A stretch of 6,718 nt of DNA from Desulfosporosinus sp. (GCA_003132105.1 PKWS01000201.1:722-7439); one strand, 5' to 3'. Positions 1 through 6,612 are shown, counted from the first letter of the stretch. Notes: generated by a model from the letters alone, not told the origin. A program made the numbers and translations.

Positions 1-385
1 GGACAAAACAAAGGCCTCGCGAGGGTATGTGCTGTTTGATGTGTTGCTGGCCCTGTTTCTTTTTTCCTTAGGGTTTGCTGTGCTCTTTGGTTTGACAGAG
101 GGAGCGGTTTCTGAAGCACGGCAAGCGGCAAGCCTGATGGATGGAGCTAATCTTGCCCAGAAAAAACTGGAGCAGTTGGCGGTTCATGCTTGGAGGGCTA
201 ATATTGCTACGCAAGCCTGCATACCAGGTGGGACGGTGGAAGGAAATGAAGGGAAATTCCATTGGGTGATAGTGTCGAATTGGGATGATATTCCACAACT
301 TTTAAGAGTCAGTGTGGAAGTGCGTTGGACTGAACGGGGAAACTCTGCCCGGTACAAACTGGAAAGCCTTTATGCTGTTGAATAG
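1..385 (+). CDS. PilV/GspI-like minor prepilin, 5' end outside the window
   Basis: This gene is partial: the frame is open from base 2 to the left edge with no start codon before the signal, so translation begins upstream of the window. The visible 127 residues start with DKTKASRG followed by YVLFDVLLALFLFSLGF, a class III prepilin signal cut between G8 and Y9, then a hydrophobic helix. The GTG at 29 is not the start, because it would remove the cleavage site. The helix continues into an A/L/Q-rich coiled stretch (NLAQKKLEQLAVHAW) and a short beta-rich domain with a late VEVRWTERG strand. This layout resembles PilV/GspI minor pilins, which are proposed to sit in the pilus tip and prime assembly at the cytoplasmic membrane. 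Position +5 is Asp instead of the usual Glu, and +1 is Tyr instead of Phe. Its last 14 bases overlap the next pilin gene. The prepilin call is firm; the PilV class rests on order and N-terminal pattern only. Confidence 0.85.
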   Translation, partial: DKTKASRGYVLFDVLLALFLFSLGFAVLFGLTEGAVSEARQAASLMDGANLAQKKLEQLAVHAWRANIATQACIPGGTVEGNEGKFHWVIVSNWDDIPQLLRVSVEVRWTERGNSARYKLESLYAVE

Positions 386-935
386 GGGCGAGTTTTATGC
401 TGAACGAGGTTTTACGCTCTTGGAAGTTTTATTTGCCTTATTAATCTCCGGAATTTTACTTATGACTTCCCTGCGGTTTTTAACGGATCAATGGCGGGGA
501 GCGCGTACCCTTGAAAATCATTTGGAGGGGCACTATTCTGTTATGACAGCCGGAAAAACCGTTTCCGATGCGATTCGCATGGCGAAAACTGTGGAATGGG
601 TTAAAGATACTGCAGTATTAAAGGTTTTGCCGATGCCAGATGAAGCCAATTTAGTACCTACGTTTGATTCGTATTTCATTGAAGACTTAGATCGGGATGG
701 AACAAAGGATCTTTATTGGAAACACCTGGGAATTTCTCAACCGATAGCGAGTTATATAACAAGGTGGGAATGTGTGGAGGGGGAACCAGGGTTGTGGGAC
801 ATTTTATTGGAAGCGAGTGTGGATGGACAAATTGTGACGTGGCGTGGGGTCGCTCGGAGACGAACTTATTTTCCAGTGTCTTCAGTAAGTACAGGTCAGC
901 GGGTTATGTCAGCCTTCTTATCCTCATCCTTTTGA
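372..935 (+). CDS. PilW/GspJ-like minor prepilin
   Basis: This encodes a 187-residue prepilin. I chose ATG 372 because it gives a short leader (MLLNRGEFYAERG), has GGAAAG five bases upstream, and overlaps the previous gene by 14 bases, which suggests translational coupling. The open frame extends back to a GTG at 312, but that would add 20 unneeded residues. Cleavage is expected after G13, before FTLLEVLFALLISG, which has the canonical Phe+1 and Glu+5. The membrane helix runs to about residue 36. A globular domain follows, with an acidic loop at residues 105-113 (DLDRDGTKD) that fits the DxDxDGxxD calcium-loop pattern, and the strand pair DILLEASVDGQIVTWRGVARRR near the end. Large minor pilins in this operon position are usually PilW/GspJ-like. 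The last 20 or so residues, after RRRT, lie where the next gene is read in another frame and may be poorly conserved. Confidence 0.85.
   Translation: MLLNRGEFYAERGFTLLEVLFALLISGILLMTSLRFLTDQWRGARTLENHLEGHYSVMTAGKTVSDAIRMAKTVEWVKDTAVLKVLPMPDEANLVPTFDSYFIEDLDRDGTKDLYWKHLGISQPIASYITRWECVEGEPGLWDILLEASVDGQIVTWRGVARRRTYFPVSSVSTGQRVMSAFLSSSF
776..784 (+). promoter_or_regulatory. Possible ribosome binding site inside the PilW-like gene
   Basis: The string GGAGGGGGA lies about nine bases before GTG 794, the longer candidate start for the PilX-like pilin. It sits inside the upstream coding region, where it encodes part of a Glu-Gly-Glu stretch, so it may be coincidental. It is the only strong purine-rich site near the candidate starts at 770, 794 and 839. 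Confidence 0.35.
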
Positions 936-1267
936 CGACTTTTTCAGGGCTGGGGATGGAAGGTTATCTGAAGGCAAATGCGGAGAACCGAATGGTAAGA
1001 CGTGTTGCACAAAGCCGTCAGGCCCTTTACGTGGCTGAGGGGGGAATTGAGTGGGCGAAAGCTCATCTGATTGTTAACTCCGGACTGCGGCGGGGGAGCT
1101 TATCTTTAGCTACCGGGCGTGTGGATATCGTGATTGAGTTGAGTGGAGGAGGGTATAAAGTGACTTCTGAGGGACATTCTGGATTGGCTGTTCGAAAAGT
1201 TGAGGAAATACTTCAGTTAGATACCGGGAAGTGGATCATGAATGGCTATCAGGAGCTACATAGATAA
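839..1267 (+). CDS. PilX/GspK-like minor prepilin, start uncertain
   Basis: This is a PilX-type minor pilin. The core is a hydrophobic helix, YVSLLILILLTTFSGLGM, preceded by KYRSAG, so peptidase cleavage is expected after that Gly (base 904). The helix is followed by ENRMVRRVAQSRQALYVAEG and then GIEWAKAHL. That matches the PilX N-terminal pattern of an E-x-RM stretch followed by an A-x-x-A-E segment. Position +5 is Leu, not Glu, as is typical of GspK/PilX proteins placed at the fibre tip. The start is difficult. No in-frame ATG lies between 770 and the signal. GTG 839 gives 142 residues and a 22-residue leader but has a poor ribosome binding site. GTG 794 gives 157 residues and has the G-rich GGAGGGGGA about nine bases upstream. 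Either choice overlaps the upstream gene out of frame by 97 or 142 bases. Starts after 935 would lose the signal. The stop is two bases before pilB. Confidence 0.78.
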   Translation: MAWGRSETNLFSSVFSKYRSAGYVSLLILILLTTFSGLGMEGYLKANAENRMVRRVAQSRQALYVAEGGIEWAKAHLIVNSGLRRGSLSLATGRVDIVIELSGGGYKVTSEGHSGLAVRKVEEILQLDTGKWIMNGYQELHR

Positions 1268-1269
1268 TC

Positions 1270-2958
1270 ATGAAAAAACATCATGAATTTGGTCAGTTTC
1301 TCCTGGCCAATAACTATATTGAAGCTAAGGAATTGGCGGGAGGATTAGAAGTTGCGCTGGAAAGTGGAGAACCGATTGGTGAGGTTCTTGAGCGTATGGG
1401 CGTATTGCCCAAAGCGAGGTTAGCCGAAGCCGTCCGCAGATATCTGGGTATCCCAGAGATTTCTTTGACCCAAGTCATTATTGACACAGGGATTGCAGGA
1501 CTAATTCCCGAAGAAATGGCGCGTCGCTATACCCTTATCCCATTTGAACAACGTTTGGGGATCTTAAGAGTCGCCATGTCAGACCCCACTAATGAACGTG
1601 CCCTCCGGGATGTCCGGATGTTCACCGGGTTAGAGGTTGAGCCAGTCTTTGCAAAGACCGAGGAAATCCAAACCGCAATTCGACAGTTTTTAACGGTGGA
1701 GCAATCGGTTGCCCGACTTGCTCATCTTGCGGACATAACCTTAGAAGATCCGGCTGTTTGGTTGATTAAGTCCACCGAGGCCGATTCTCAGGAAGAAGAT
1801 GCGCCCACGCTTAAATTGGTCCATTCTGTGTTGCACGAGGCGGTTGTGCAAGGGGTAAGCGATATTCATTGGGAACCTCGCAAAAATGATTTTGTGGTGC
1901 GCTATCGCATAGACGGTAAACTCATTAAGAAGCATGTCCTCGCAACGAACACTGCTCGCAGTATTGTTTCCTGTTTAAAAGTCATGGCGCAAATGGATGT
2001 TGCAGAACGCCGAATTCCTCAGGATGGCCGAATGACGTTTAGTGCAGGGCTTCGGAGTGTAGACGTTCGGATGTCCTCGATGCCTATTGTTTATGGAGAA
2101 AAAATCGTTGTGCGTATTCTTGATCCAAAGATGGCTCAACGTCCGCTCAGTGGCTTAGGTATGCGTTCAGAGGTCGAATCAGGGGTACAAGTCTTGTTAA
2201 AACGAACGAACGGTTTAATCTTGGTTGTAGGGCCAACGGGAAGCGGTAAAACCACAACCCTTTATGCATTGCTCAGGGAACTAAATGCCGAGGAACAAAA
2301 CATCATTTCAATTGAAGAGCCTGTTGAATACCAACTTTCAGGGGTAAACCAAGTTCAAGTCAATCTTCCTGCTGGACTTAGTTTTGCTGTCGGATTGAGG
2401 CATATCTTGCGGCAAGACCCAGATGTGATCATGATCGGTGAAATCCGTGATGAAGAAACAGCCAGAATTGCCATCACTGCTTCTCTCACAGGACATTTGG
2501 TTTTATCGACGCTACATACCAATACAGCCGCAGAGGCGTTGGCTCGACTTATGGATATGGGGATAGAACCGTATTTGCTGGCGTCAGCTGTTAGTGGGGT
2601 CTTATCCCAACGCTTGGTTCGCCGGTTGTGTGAACACTGTAAAACGGCATACCCAGTATCTGCGGCAGAGAAAACAGCACTTCGATTACCAGCATCTATT
2701 ACCATGCTTTATCGCTCCAACGGATGCCCAGAATGTCTTGGAACTGGGTTTCGAGGCAGGATTGGGATTCATGAGTTTTTACTATATAATCAAGAGATCA
2801 AGGAACTTGTACTTTCTCGACATAATTCTAGGGACATTGAGCAACAGGCGATGGTTTCAGGAATGCTCACAGTCTTTGAAGATGGGTTGTTAAAGGTAAT
2901 CCAAGGATTTACGACAGTGGAAGAAGTACTACATGCTGTCTCTAGAATTGAAGGGTAA
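1270..2958 (+). CDS. pilB: Type IV pilus extension ATPase PilB (GspE family)
   Basis: This is the cytoplasmic hexameric ATPase that powers pilin addition. It has 562 residues, the normal PilB/GspE length. The N-terminal MshEN/T2SSE-N-like domain spans roughly residues 5-140. The middle N2 domain holds the SDIHWEP motif (197-203) and the arginine-rich strands that follow. The RecA-like motor has Walker A GPTGSGKTTT (321-330), an Asp box around EEPVEYQ (349-355), Walker B DVIMIGEIRDEE with catalytic Glu391, and His box TGHLVLSTLHTN (407-418). A zinc-binding tetracysteine follows (C454, C457, C486, C489), which is typical of extension rather than retraction ATPases. ATG 1270 is fixed by an in-frame stop at 1261. 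The nearest AGGAG (1251-1255) is 14 bases away, so translation is probably coupled to the PilX-like gene, which ends two bases earlier. Its neighbours PilT and PilC are its functional partners. Confidence 0.97.
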   Translation: MKKHHEFGQFLLANNYIEAKELAGGLEVALESGEPIGEVLERMGVLPKARLAEAVRRYLGIPEISLTQVIIDTGIAGLIPEEMARRYTLIPFEQRLGILRVAMSDPTNERALRDVRMFTGLEVEPVFAKTEEIQTAIRQFLTVEQSVARLAHLADITLEDPAVWLIKSTEADSQEEDAPTLKLVHSVLHEAVVQGVSDIHWEPRKNDFVVRYRIDGKLIKKHVLATNTARSIVSCLKVMAQMDVAERRIPQDGRMTFSAGLRSVDVRMSSMPIVYGEKIVVRILDPKMAQRPLSGLGMRSEVESGVQVLLKRTNGLILVVGPTGSGKTTTLYALLRELNAEEQNIISIEEPVEYQLSGVNQVQVNLPAGLSFAVGLRHILRQDPDVIMIGEIRDEETARIAITASLTGHLVLSTLHTNTAAEALARLMDMGIEPYLLASAVSGVLSQRLVRRLCEHCKTAYPVSAAEKTALRLPASITMLYRSNGCPECLGTGFRGRIGIHEFLLYNQEIKELVLSRHNSRDIEQQAMVSGMLTVFEDGLLKVIQGFTTVEEVLHAVSRIEG

Positions 2959-2964
2959 GAGGAG
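2959..2964 (+). promoter_or_regulatory. Ribosome binding site of pilT
   Basis: GAGGAG follows the pilB stop codon immediately and lies nine bases before ATG 2974. The pilB stop is in frame with pilT, so no start further upstream is possible. Confidence 0.8.
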
Positions 2965-2973
2965 AAAAAAGAG

Positions 2974-4020
2974 ATGCTTGCACTTGAAGAACTTTTGCAT
3001 CTGGCTGGAGAACAGAAGGCTTCCGATATCCATTTGACGGTGGAGAGTCCTCCAGTTCTGCGTATTGATGGCTCGATGGTTCAACTTCAAACGGAAAAAT
3101 TTTCTCATGCAGATTTAGAAACGTTTGCCCATTTTCTGATGAATGACCAACAGGCAAAACGATTTGCCGAATACGGCGAACTGGATCTAGCGTATAGTTT
3201 GCCTGGGGTTGGACGATATCGGGTTAACGTTTTTCGACAGCGGGAATCCACCTCGGTGGTTATTCGTTTGATTCCCTTTGTCATTCCCAGCCCAGAAAGC
3301 TTGGGGCTTCCGCCGGTAAGTATTGAGTTAGCTAAGTTACATAAAGGGTTGGTGTTGGTGACTGGCCCAACTGGAAGTGGTAAATCGACGACTCTTGCTT
3401 CTTTAGTTGACTACATTAATCGTACGAGGGCTTGTCACATTGTAACCATTGAAGACCCGATCGAATATTTGCACGGGCATAAATTGAGTTTAGTGAATCA
3501 ACGTGAAATCGGTAACGATACTCAGTCATTCACCAACGCGTTGCGCGCTGTTTTACGGCAAGATCCCGATGTAATTCTGGTTGGGGAGATGCGAGATCTA
3601 GAAACCATTGCAACCGCAGTTACCGCCGCTGAAACTGGGCACTTGGTTTTCAGTACCCTTCATACGAATGATGCGACCCAATCAGTGGATCGAATGATTG
3701 ATGTCTTTCCGCCCCATCAACAGCAGCAAATTCGCGTGCAACTGGCTGCCGTCTTACAGGGGATAATGTCTCAACAATTGTTTCCTAGGTCAGATCACCA
3801 AGGGCGTGTGGCGGCCATTGAGGTCATGTTGGCAACGCCAGCTGTTCGTAGCCTCATTCGTGAGGGAAAAACCCATCAACTACCGACCGTTATCCAGACG
3901 AATGCCAAGCTAGGTATGCAAACCATGGATAAAGCCATTATGGACTTAGTGCAAAAGGGTCTCATTTCTTATGAAGTTGCTCAGGAAAAGTTGCAGAGTC
4001 CGGAGAGCTTAAGAAGATGA
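2974..4020 (+). CDS. pilT: Type IV pilus retraction ATPase PilT
   Basis: PilT is the cytoplasmic hexameric ATPase that disassembles the fibre and drives twitching, and in many species DNA uptake. The 348 residues match the family length. A short PAS-like N-terminal domain includes ASDIHLTVESPPVLRIDG (16-33). The motor has Walker A GPTGSGKSTT (131-140), an Asp box at TIEDPIEY (158-165), Walker B DPDVILVGEMRD with Glu205, and a His box TGHLVFSTLHTND (221-233). The diagnostic PilT motif, AIRNLIREGK in classic members, appears as AVRSLIREGK (290-299), followed by THQL. It lacks the tetracysteine zinc site and the long N-domain seen in the neighbouring PilB, which separates retraction from extension ATPase. 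It has a good ribosome binding site 15 bases after pilB, and its stop overlaps the pilC start (ATGA). Confidence 0.97.
   Translation: MLALEELLHLAGEQKASDIHLTVESPPVLRIDGSMVQLQTEKFSHADLETFAHFLMNDQQAKRFAEYGELDLAYSLPGVGRYRVNVFRQRESTSVVIRLIPFVIPSPESLGLPPVSIELAKLHKGLVLVTGPTGSGKSTTLASLVDYINRTRACHIVTIEDPIEYLHGHKLSLVNQREIGNDTQSFTNALRAVLRQDPDVILVGEMRDLETIATAVTAAETGHLVFSTLHTNDATQSVDRMIDVFPPHQQQQIRVQLAAVLQGIMSQQLFPRSDHQGRVAAIEVMLATPAVRSLIREGKTHQLPTVIQTNAKLGMQTMDKAIMDLVQKGLISYEVAQEKLQSPESLRR
4002..4007 (+). promoter_or_regulatory. Ribosome binding site of pilC
   Basis: GGAGAG lies nine bases before ATG 4017, inside the end of pilT. With the ATGA stop/start overlap it suggests coupled translation of pilT and pilC. 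Confidence 0.6.
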
Positions 4021-5219
4021 GTAAGCAACGTTTTGTCTGGAAGGCTGTTGACGAGAATGGAATCATTCAGCATGGGGTATGGGTGGGGAAAGAGCTATCA
4101 GAGGTTCAAACGCGCTTAAGAAATGAAGGATACTTCCCGGTGGGTATTCGAACGAGTTGGGATTGGCAAAGCGTAGCTTTTCAGGCAAGAGCGAAGATGC
4201 AGTGGAGCCATTTCGCCCGTCGGTTAGCTACTTTATTGGAAGCAGGGATTCCCTTGCTTCAAGCCTTGGAGATGATGACCTTTCATGAAGAAAAATTAAC
4301 ACTTCAACTAGAACAATGGAAGAGTGTCAAAGAACGTGTGGAAGCAGGTAGCGACTTGTCGGAAGCCTTATCCCTCCTGCATCCATCCCCTAACTCATTT
4401 GTACTCTCCATTATTAAAGCCGGTGAATACACAGGAACACTGGGAAAAGTTCTCAGTGAGGTAGCAGATGAGTTAGATCTGGAACACGTTTATCAGAAAA
4501 AGATCAAGGCCGCTCTTGCCTATCCGATGCTTTTGTTTTTTGCTGTGGTCGTTGTACTCTACGTACTCTCGGTTTGGGTGCTTCCAATGTACGAAAAACT
4601 CTTTAGGAGTATGGGCGCGGACTTGCCCTTTTTGACTAGAGTCATTTTTGCCTGTGGTCGCAAAATCCCTGTGGTTTTGTGGAGCGGAATGGGGTTGATC
4701 ACCAGTGGCTTGCTGGTTCTGAGACTCACTAAACCAAATCTTTGGAAAATGCGCCTGGAACGTTCACTTGGACGCCTTCCCCTTCTCGGAAAGGTCTATC
4801 GCCTTCGTGATTTGGTTCAATTCAGCCGGATTTTAGAACGCTTGTTATCTGCCGGAATTCCCTTGCTGGAAGCCCTGCGCTTAACGGCAGGCACGTTGCG
4901 TAGCCCTGAAATGCTGGAGTTAACTAACCAGCTCGTTCTAAGTGTTCGGCAGGGAAAACGCATGGCACCTTTGTTGCGTGCGAGTCGGGTTTTTCCCAAG
5001 GAGGGTGCGGAAATGATCGCGGTCGCAGAGGAAGCTGGACAGTTGGATCGGATGCTCCACTTTGTCACACAAATGTTTCGCCGTGAGCTCGAGGATCAGC
5101 TCGATCGGCTCATGCGTATGATTGAACCAGCACTTATTCTCGTTTTAGCTGGGTTGATCGGTCTAGTTGCAAGTGGGGTAATGCTTCCTATCTTTGATCT
5201 CAGTTCACATCTTGAATAA
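4017..5219 (+). CDS. pilC: Type IV pilus inner-membrane platform protein PilC (GspF family)
   Basis: PilC is the integral membrane platform on which PilB and PilT act to insert or remove pilins. The 400 residues match the family. An N-terminal cytoplasmic stretch starts FVWKAVDENG, as in other PilC/GspF proteins. Two T2SSF repeats follow, around residues 65-190 and 267-390. Each starts with a similar amphipathic segment (FARRLATLLEAGIPLLQALE at 66-85 and FSRILERLLSAGIPLLEALR at 269-288) and contains the related IIKAGEYTGTL (132-142) and VAEEAGQLDRML (336-347). Predicted membrane helices lie near 168-190, 213-236 and 370-392. The start overlaps the pilT stop by four bases. Seventy-five bases separate it from the major pilin gene, the widest gap so far in the operon. 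Confidence 0.96.
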   Translation: MSKQRFVWKAVDENGIIQHGVWVGKELSEVQTRLRNEGYFPVGIRTSWDWQSVAFQARAKMQWSHFARRLATLLEAGIPLLQALEMMTFHEEKLTLQLEQWKSVKERVEAGSDLSEALSLLHPSPNSFVLSIIKAGEYTGTLGKVLSEVADELDLEHVYQKKIKAALAYPMLLFFAVVVVLYVLSVWVLPMYEKLFRSMGADLPFLTRVIFACGRKIPVVLWSGMGLITSGLLVLRLTKPNLWKMRLERSLGRLPLLGKVYRLRDLVQFSRILERLLSAGIPLLEALRLTAGTLRSPEMLELTNQLVLSVRQGKRMAPLLRASRVFPKEGAEMIAVAEEAGQLDRMLHFVTQMFRRELEDQLDRLMRMIEPALILVLAGLIGLVASGVMLPIFDLSSHLE

Positions 5220-5294
5220 CAGAAGTCAGAGGTCAGCTATACTTGAGATCATTTGACGTAGGGGCCGTTTTGAATAGGAAGGAGGGGAATTGAG
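5220..5294 (+). promoter_or_regulatory. pilC-pilA spacer with possible weak promoter
   Basis: The 75-base spacer has a -10-like TATACT at 5238-5243. The best upstream partner, TTGAAT (5212-5217), is 20 bases away, which is too far for a strong sigma-A promoter. TTGACG at 5253-5258 lacks a matching -10. A separate start for the pilin gene would make sense because major pilin is needed in excess, but the sequence support is weak. The spacer also carries GTCAG twice, seven bases apart (5225-5229, 5232-5236). I see no hairpin terminator and no c-di-GMP riboswitch core. Confidence 0.25.
5279..5285 (+). promoter_or_regulatory. Strong ribosome binding site of the major pilin gene
   Basis: AAGGAGG is a perfect anti-16S match nine bases before ATG 5295. 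It is the best site in the window, which fits high expression of the main fibre subunit. Confidence 0.85.
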
Positions 5295-5783
5295 ATGAAG
5301 TATATTAAGCGCGAGAACGGATTTACACTACTTGAAGTGCTTGCTGTGATCATTATTATTGGCGTCTTGGGCGCTGTAGCAATTCCTAAATTGGCGTCAA
5401 GTGCTGCAAACGCACGGCGAAAAGCAGATGTCGCAACTGCGCACGAGGTAAAATCAGCCATGGACCGTTATCAAGTTGAAAATGGAGTGTATCTAAAAAC
5501 TGGAGAATTGACTGTTAGTAACGATGGGATAGTGGTCAATGCAAAACTTATTCCCAAATATATTAGTAAGTTGGACAAGTCAACAACGCAGCAGGTTGTC
5601 TCTGATGGGAATAAGGGTTTTGGAGTTGCCGCGCTAACTGCAGATGCAGATAATACGCAATTTATCATTCCTGACATCAAAACGAACACGATCATGATTT
5701 ACTTGTCAGACAATGGCTTGGCCGCTGAAGTCCGGGCGTATGATGAAGGTCTCGCTAATGTTCTCTGGACGTCCGCTAATTAG
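5295..5783 (+). CDS. pilA: Type IV major-type prepilin (PilA-like)
   Basis: This is the probable main structural subunit of the fibre, made as a 162-residue prepilin. The leader MKYIKRENG is short and basic. Cleavage after G9 exposes FTLLEVLAVIIIIGVLGAVA, the canonical pilin helix with Phe+1, Glu+5 and the helix-breaking Pro of AIPKL (residue 31). The helix continues as an amphipathic stretch to about residue 60 (AMDRYQVENGVY), followed by a globular part of about 100 residues with no cysteine. There is therefore no disulfide-bonded D-region as in proteobacterial PilA; this is more like Gram-positive or GspG-type pilins. The ATG is decided by the strong ribosome binding site and the short leader. 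Its place directly before the prepilin peptidase, its own strong translation signal and its canonical N-terminus make it the best major pilin candidate in the window. A GspG-like pseudopilin cannot be excluded. Confidence 0.9.
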   Translation: MKYIKRENGFTLLEVLAVIIIIGVLGAVAIPKLASSAANARRKADVATAHEVKSAMDRYQVENGVYLKTGELTVSNDGIVVNAKLIPKYISKLDKSTTQQVVSDGNKGFGVAALTADADNTQFIIPDIKTNTIMIYLSDNGLAAEVRAYDEGLANVLWTSAN

Positions 5784-5835
5784 CAATGATATTGTATAAC
5801 TCAAACACTGTAACAAGTGCAAAAATCTAACAAGA

Positions 5836-5842
5836 AAAGGGG
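5836..5842 (+). promoter_or_regulatory. Ribosome binding site that selects the TTG start of pilD
   Basis: AAAGGGG lies eight bases before TTG 5851 but 17 bases before the alternative ATG 5860. The spacing favours the TTG. The rest of the 67-base spacer from 5784 has a TATAAC (5795-5800) with no acceptable -35 partner, and only four-base stem-loops, so I see neither a clear promoter nor a terminator. Confidence 0.55.
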
Positions 5843-5850
5843 ACTCGTCC

Positions 5851-6609
5851 TTGTATTTTATGAGTATAACAATCGGACTCTTAGGACTCCTGATTGGTAG
5901 TTTTCTGAACGTAGTCATTTATCGTGTCCCCCGTGGGGAATCCATTGTTACACCCGGTTCTCACTGTCCCGCTTGTGGACATGCCCTTAGGGCTTGGGAA
6001 CTCATTCCAGTTATCAGCTTTCTGATCCAGAAAGGGCAGTGTCGCAACTGTCAAGCACGTATTTCCTGGCGCTATCCCGTTGTGGAACTTCTTACAGGGA
6101 TCCTCTTCTTTATTACTGCAACGTTAAGCTTTAGTGCGGAGACTCACCCGGCTCGATTACTCTTGAACCTAGTTTTTGTCGCTGTGCTCATGGCCTTATC
6201 CTTTATTGATCTGGATACGTTCCGTTTGCCCGATGTCCTTACCCTTCCCCTTTTGGGAATCGGATTATTAGGAGCTTTTCTCATACCGGGAAACCCGAGC
6301 GGATGGGAGAGCGTGCTCAGTGCTTTGGGCGCAGGGGGCTTATTCTGGATCATTGCCCGAGTTTATCCGCAAGGAATGGGACTTGGGGATGTAAAGCTGG
6401 TTGCTGCACTGGGCGCATTCTTAGGTTTCCCCTCTATCTTTCTTGCAATTTTTATGGGGAGTTTTATGGGAGCGTTCATAGGAATTTTCCTTCTCTTTGC
6501 AGGTCGAAAGCGCTTTCGTCAACAGATCCCCTTTGGGCCCTATCTTGCATTGGGAGCAATCTTCGCGTTATTCTGGGAGACACGAATTTTTGAGTGGTAT
6601 TGGGGCTAG
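5851..6609 (+). CDS. pilD: Prepilin peptidase / N-methyltransferase PilD
   Basis: This is the membrane aspartyl protease that cleaves type IV prepilins after Gly and, in bifunctional members, methylates the new N-terminus. The 252 residues fit the family. The N-terminal helix (about 6-25, GLLIGSFLNVVIYRVPRGES) is the conserved signature. The cytoplasmic loop has the zinc-binding pair C39/C42 and C64/C67, which is usual in the bifunctional form with the methylase domain. The catalytic aspartates are D120 in SFIDLDTFRLPD and D180 in the GxGD motif GMGLGDVK. About seven further hydrophobic segments follow the first helix, as expected for an eight-helix protein. I prefer TTG 5851 because of ribosome binding site spacing; ATG 5860 would only remove three residues. 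It should process the four pilins encoded upstream. A seven-base repeat array starts almost at its stop codon. Confidence 0.96.
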   Translation: MYFMSITIGLLGLLIGSFLNVVIYRVPRGESIVTPGSHCPACGHALRAWELIPVISFLIQKGQCRNCQARISWRYPVVELLTGILFFITATLSFSAETHPARLLLNLVFVAVLMALSFIDLDTFRLPDVLTLPLLGIGLLGAFLIPGNPSGWESVLSALGAGGLFWIIARVYPQGMGLGDVKLVAALGAFLGFPSIFLAIFMGSFMGAFIGIFLLFAGRKRFRQQIPFGPYLALGAIFALFWETRIFEWYWG

Positions 6610-6612
6610 ACT

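Noticed and set aside
29..31. GTG as the start of the first pilin gene
   Set aside because: It falls inside the prepilin signal, one codon after the Tyr that follows the cleavage Gly. Starting here would remove the leader and cleavage site, and the frame is open to the window edge.
312..371. Longer N-terminus of the PilW-like pilin from GTG 312
   Set aside because: It would add 20 residues with no pilin leader character and a 74-base overlap; ATG 372 gives a normal leader and has a nearby purine-rich site.
2355..2705. Reverse-strand open frame of 116 codons within pilB
   Set aside because: It lies opposite the most conserved motor region of pilB, resembles no family I recognise, and has no supporting start signal. 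It is a shadow of the real gene.
5220..5294. c-di-GMP riboswitch in front of the major pilin gene, as known for some clostridial pilin genes
   Set aside because: The spacer is only 75 bases and I could not find the conserved core segments of either c-di-GMP riboswitch class.
5784..5850. Terminator or promoter between pilA and pilD
   Set aside because: The inverted repeats are only four bases long (for example CAAT-GAT-ATTG), there is no T-run, and TATAAC has no suitable -35 box.
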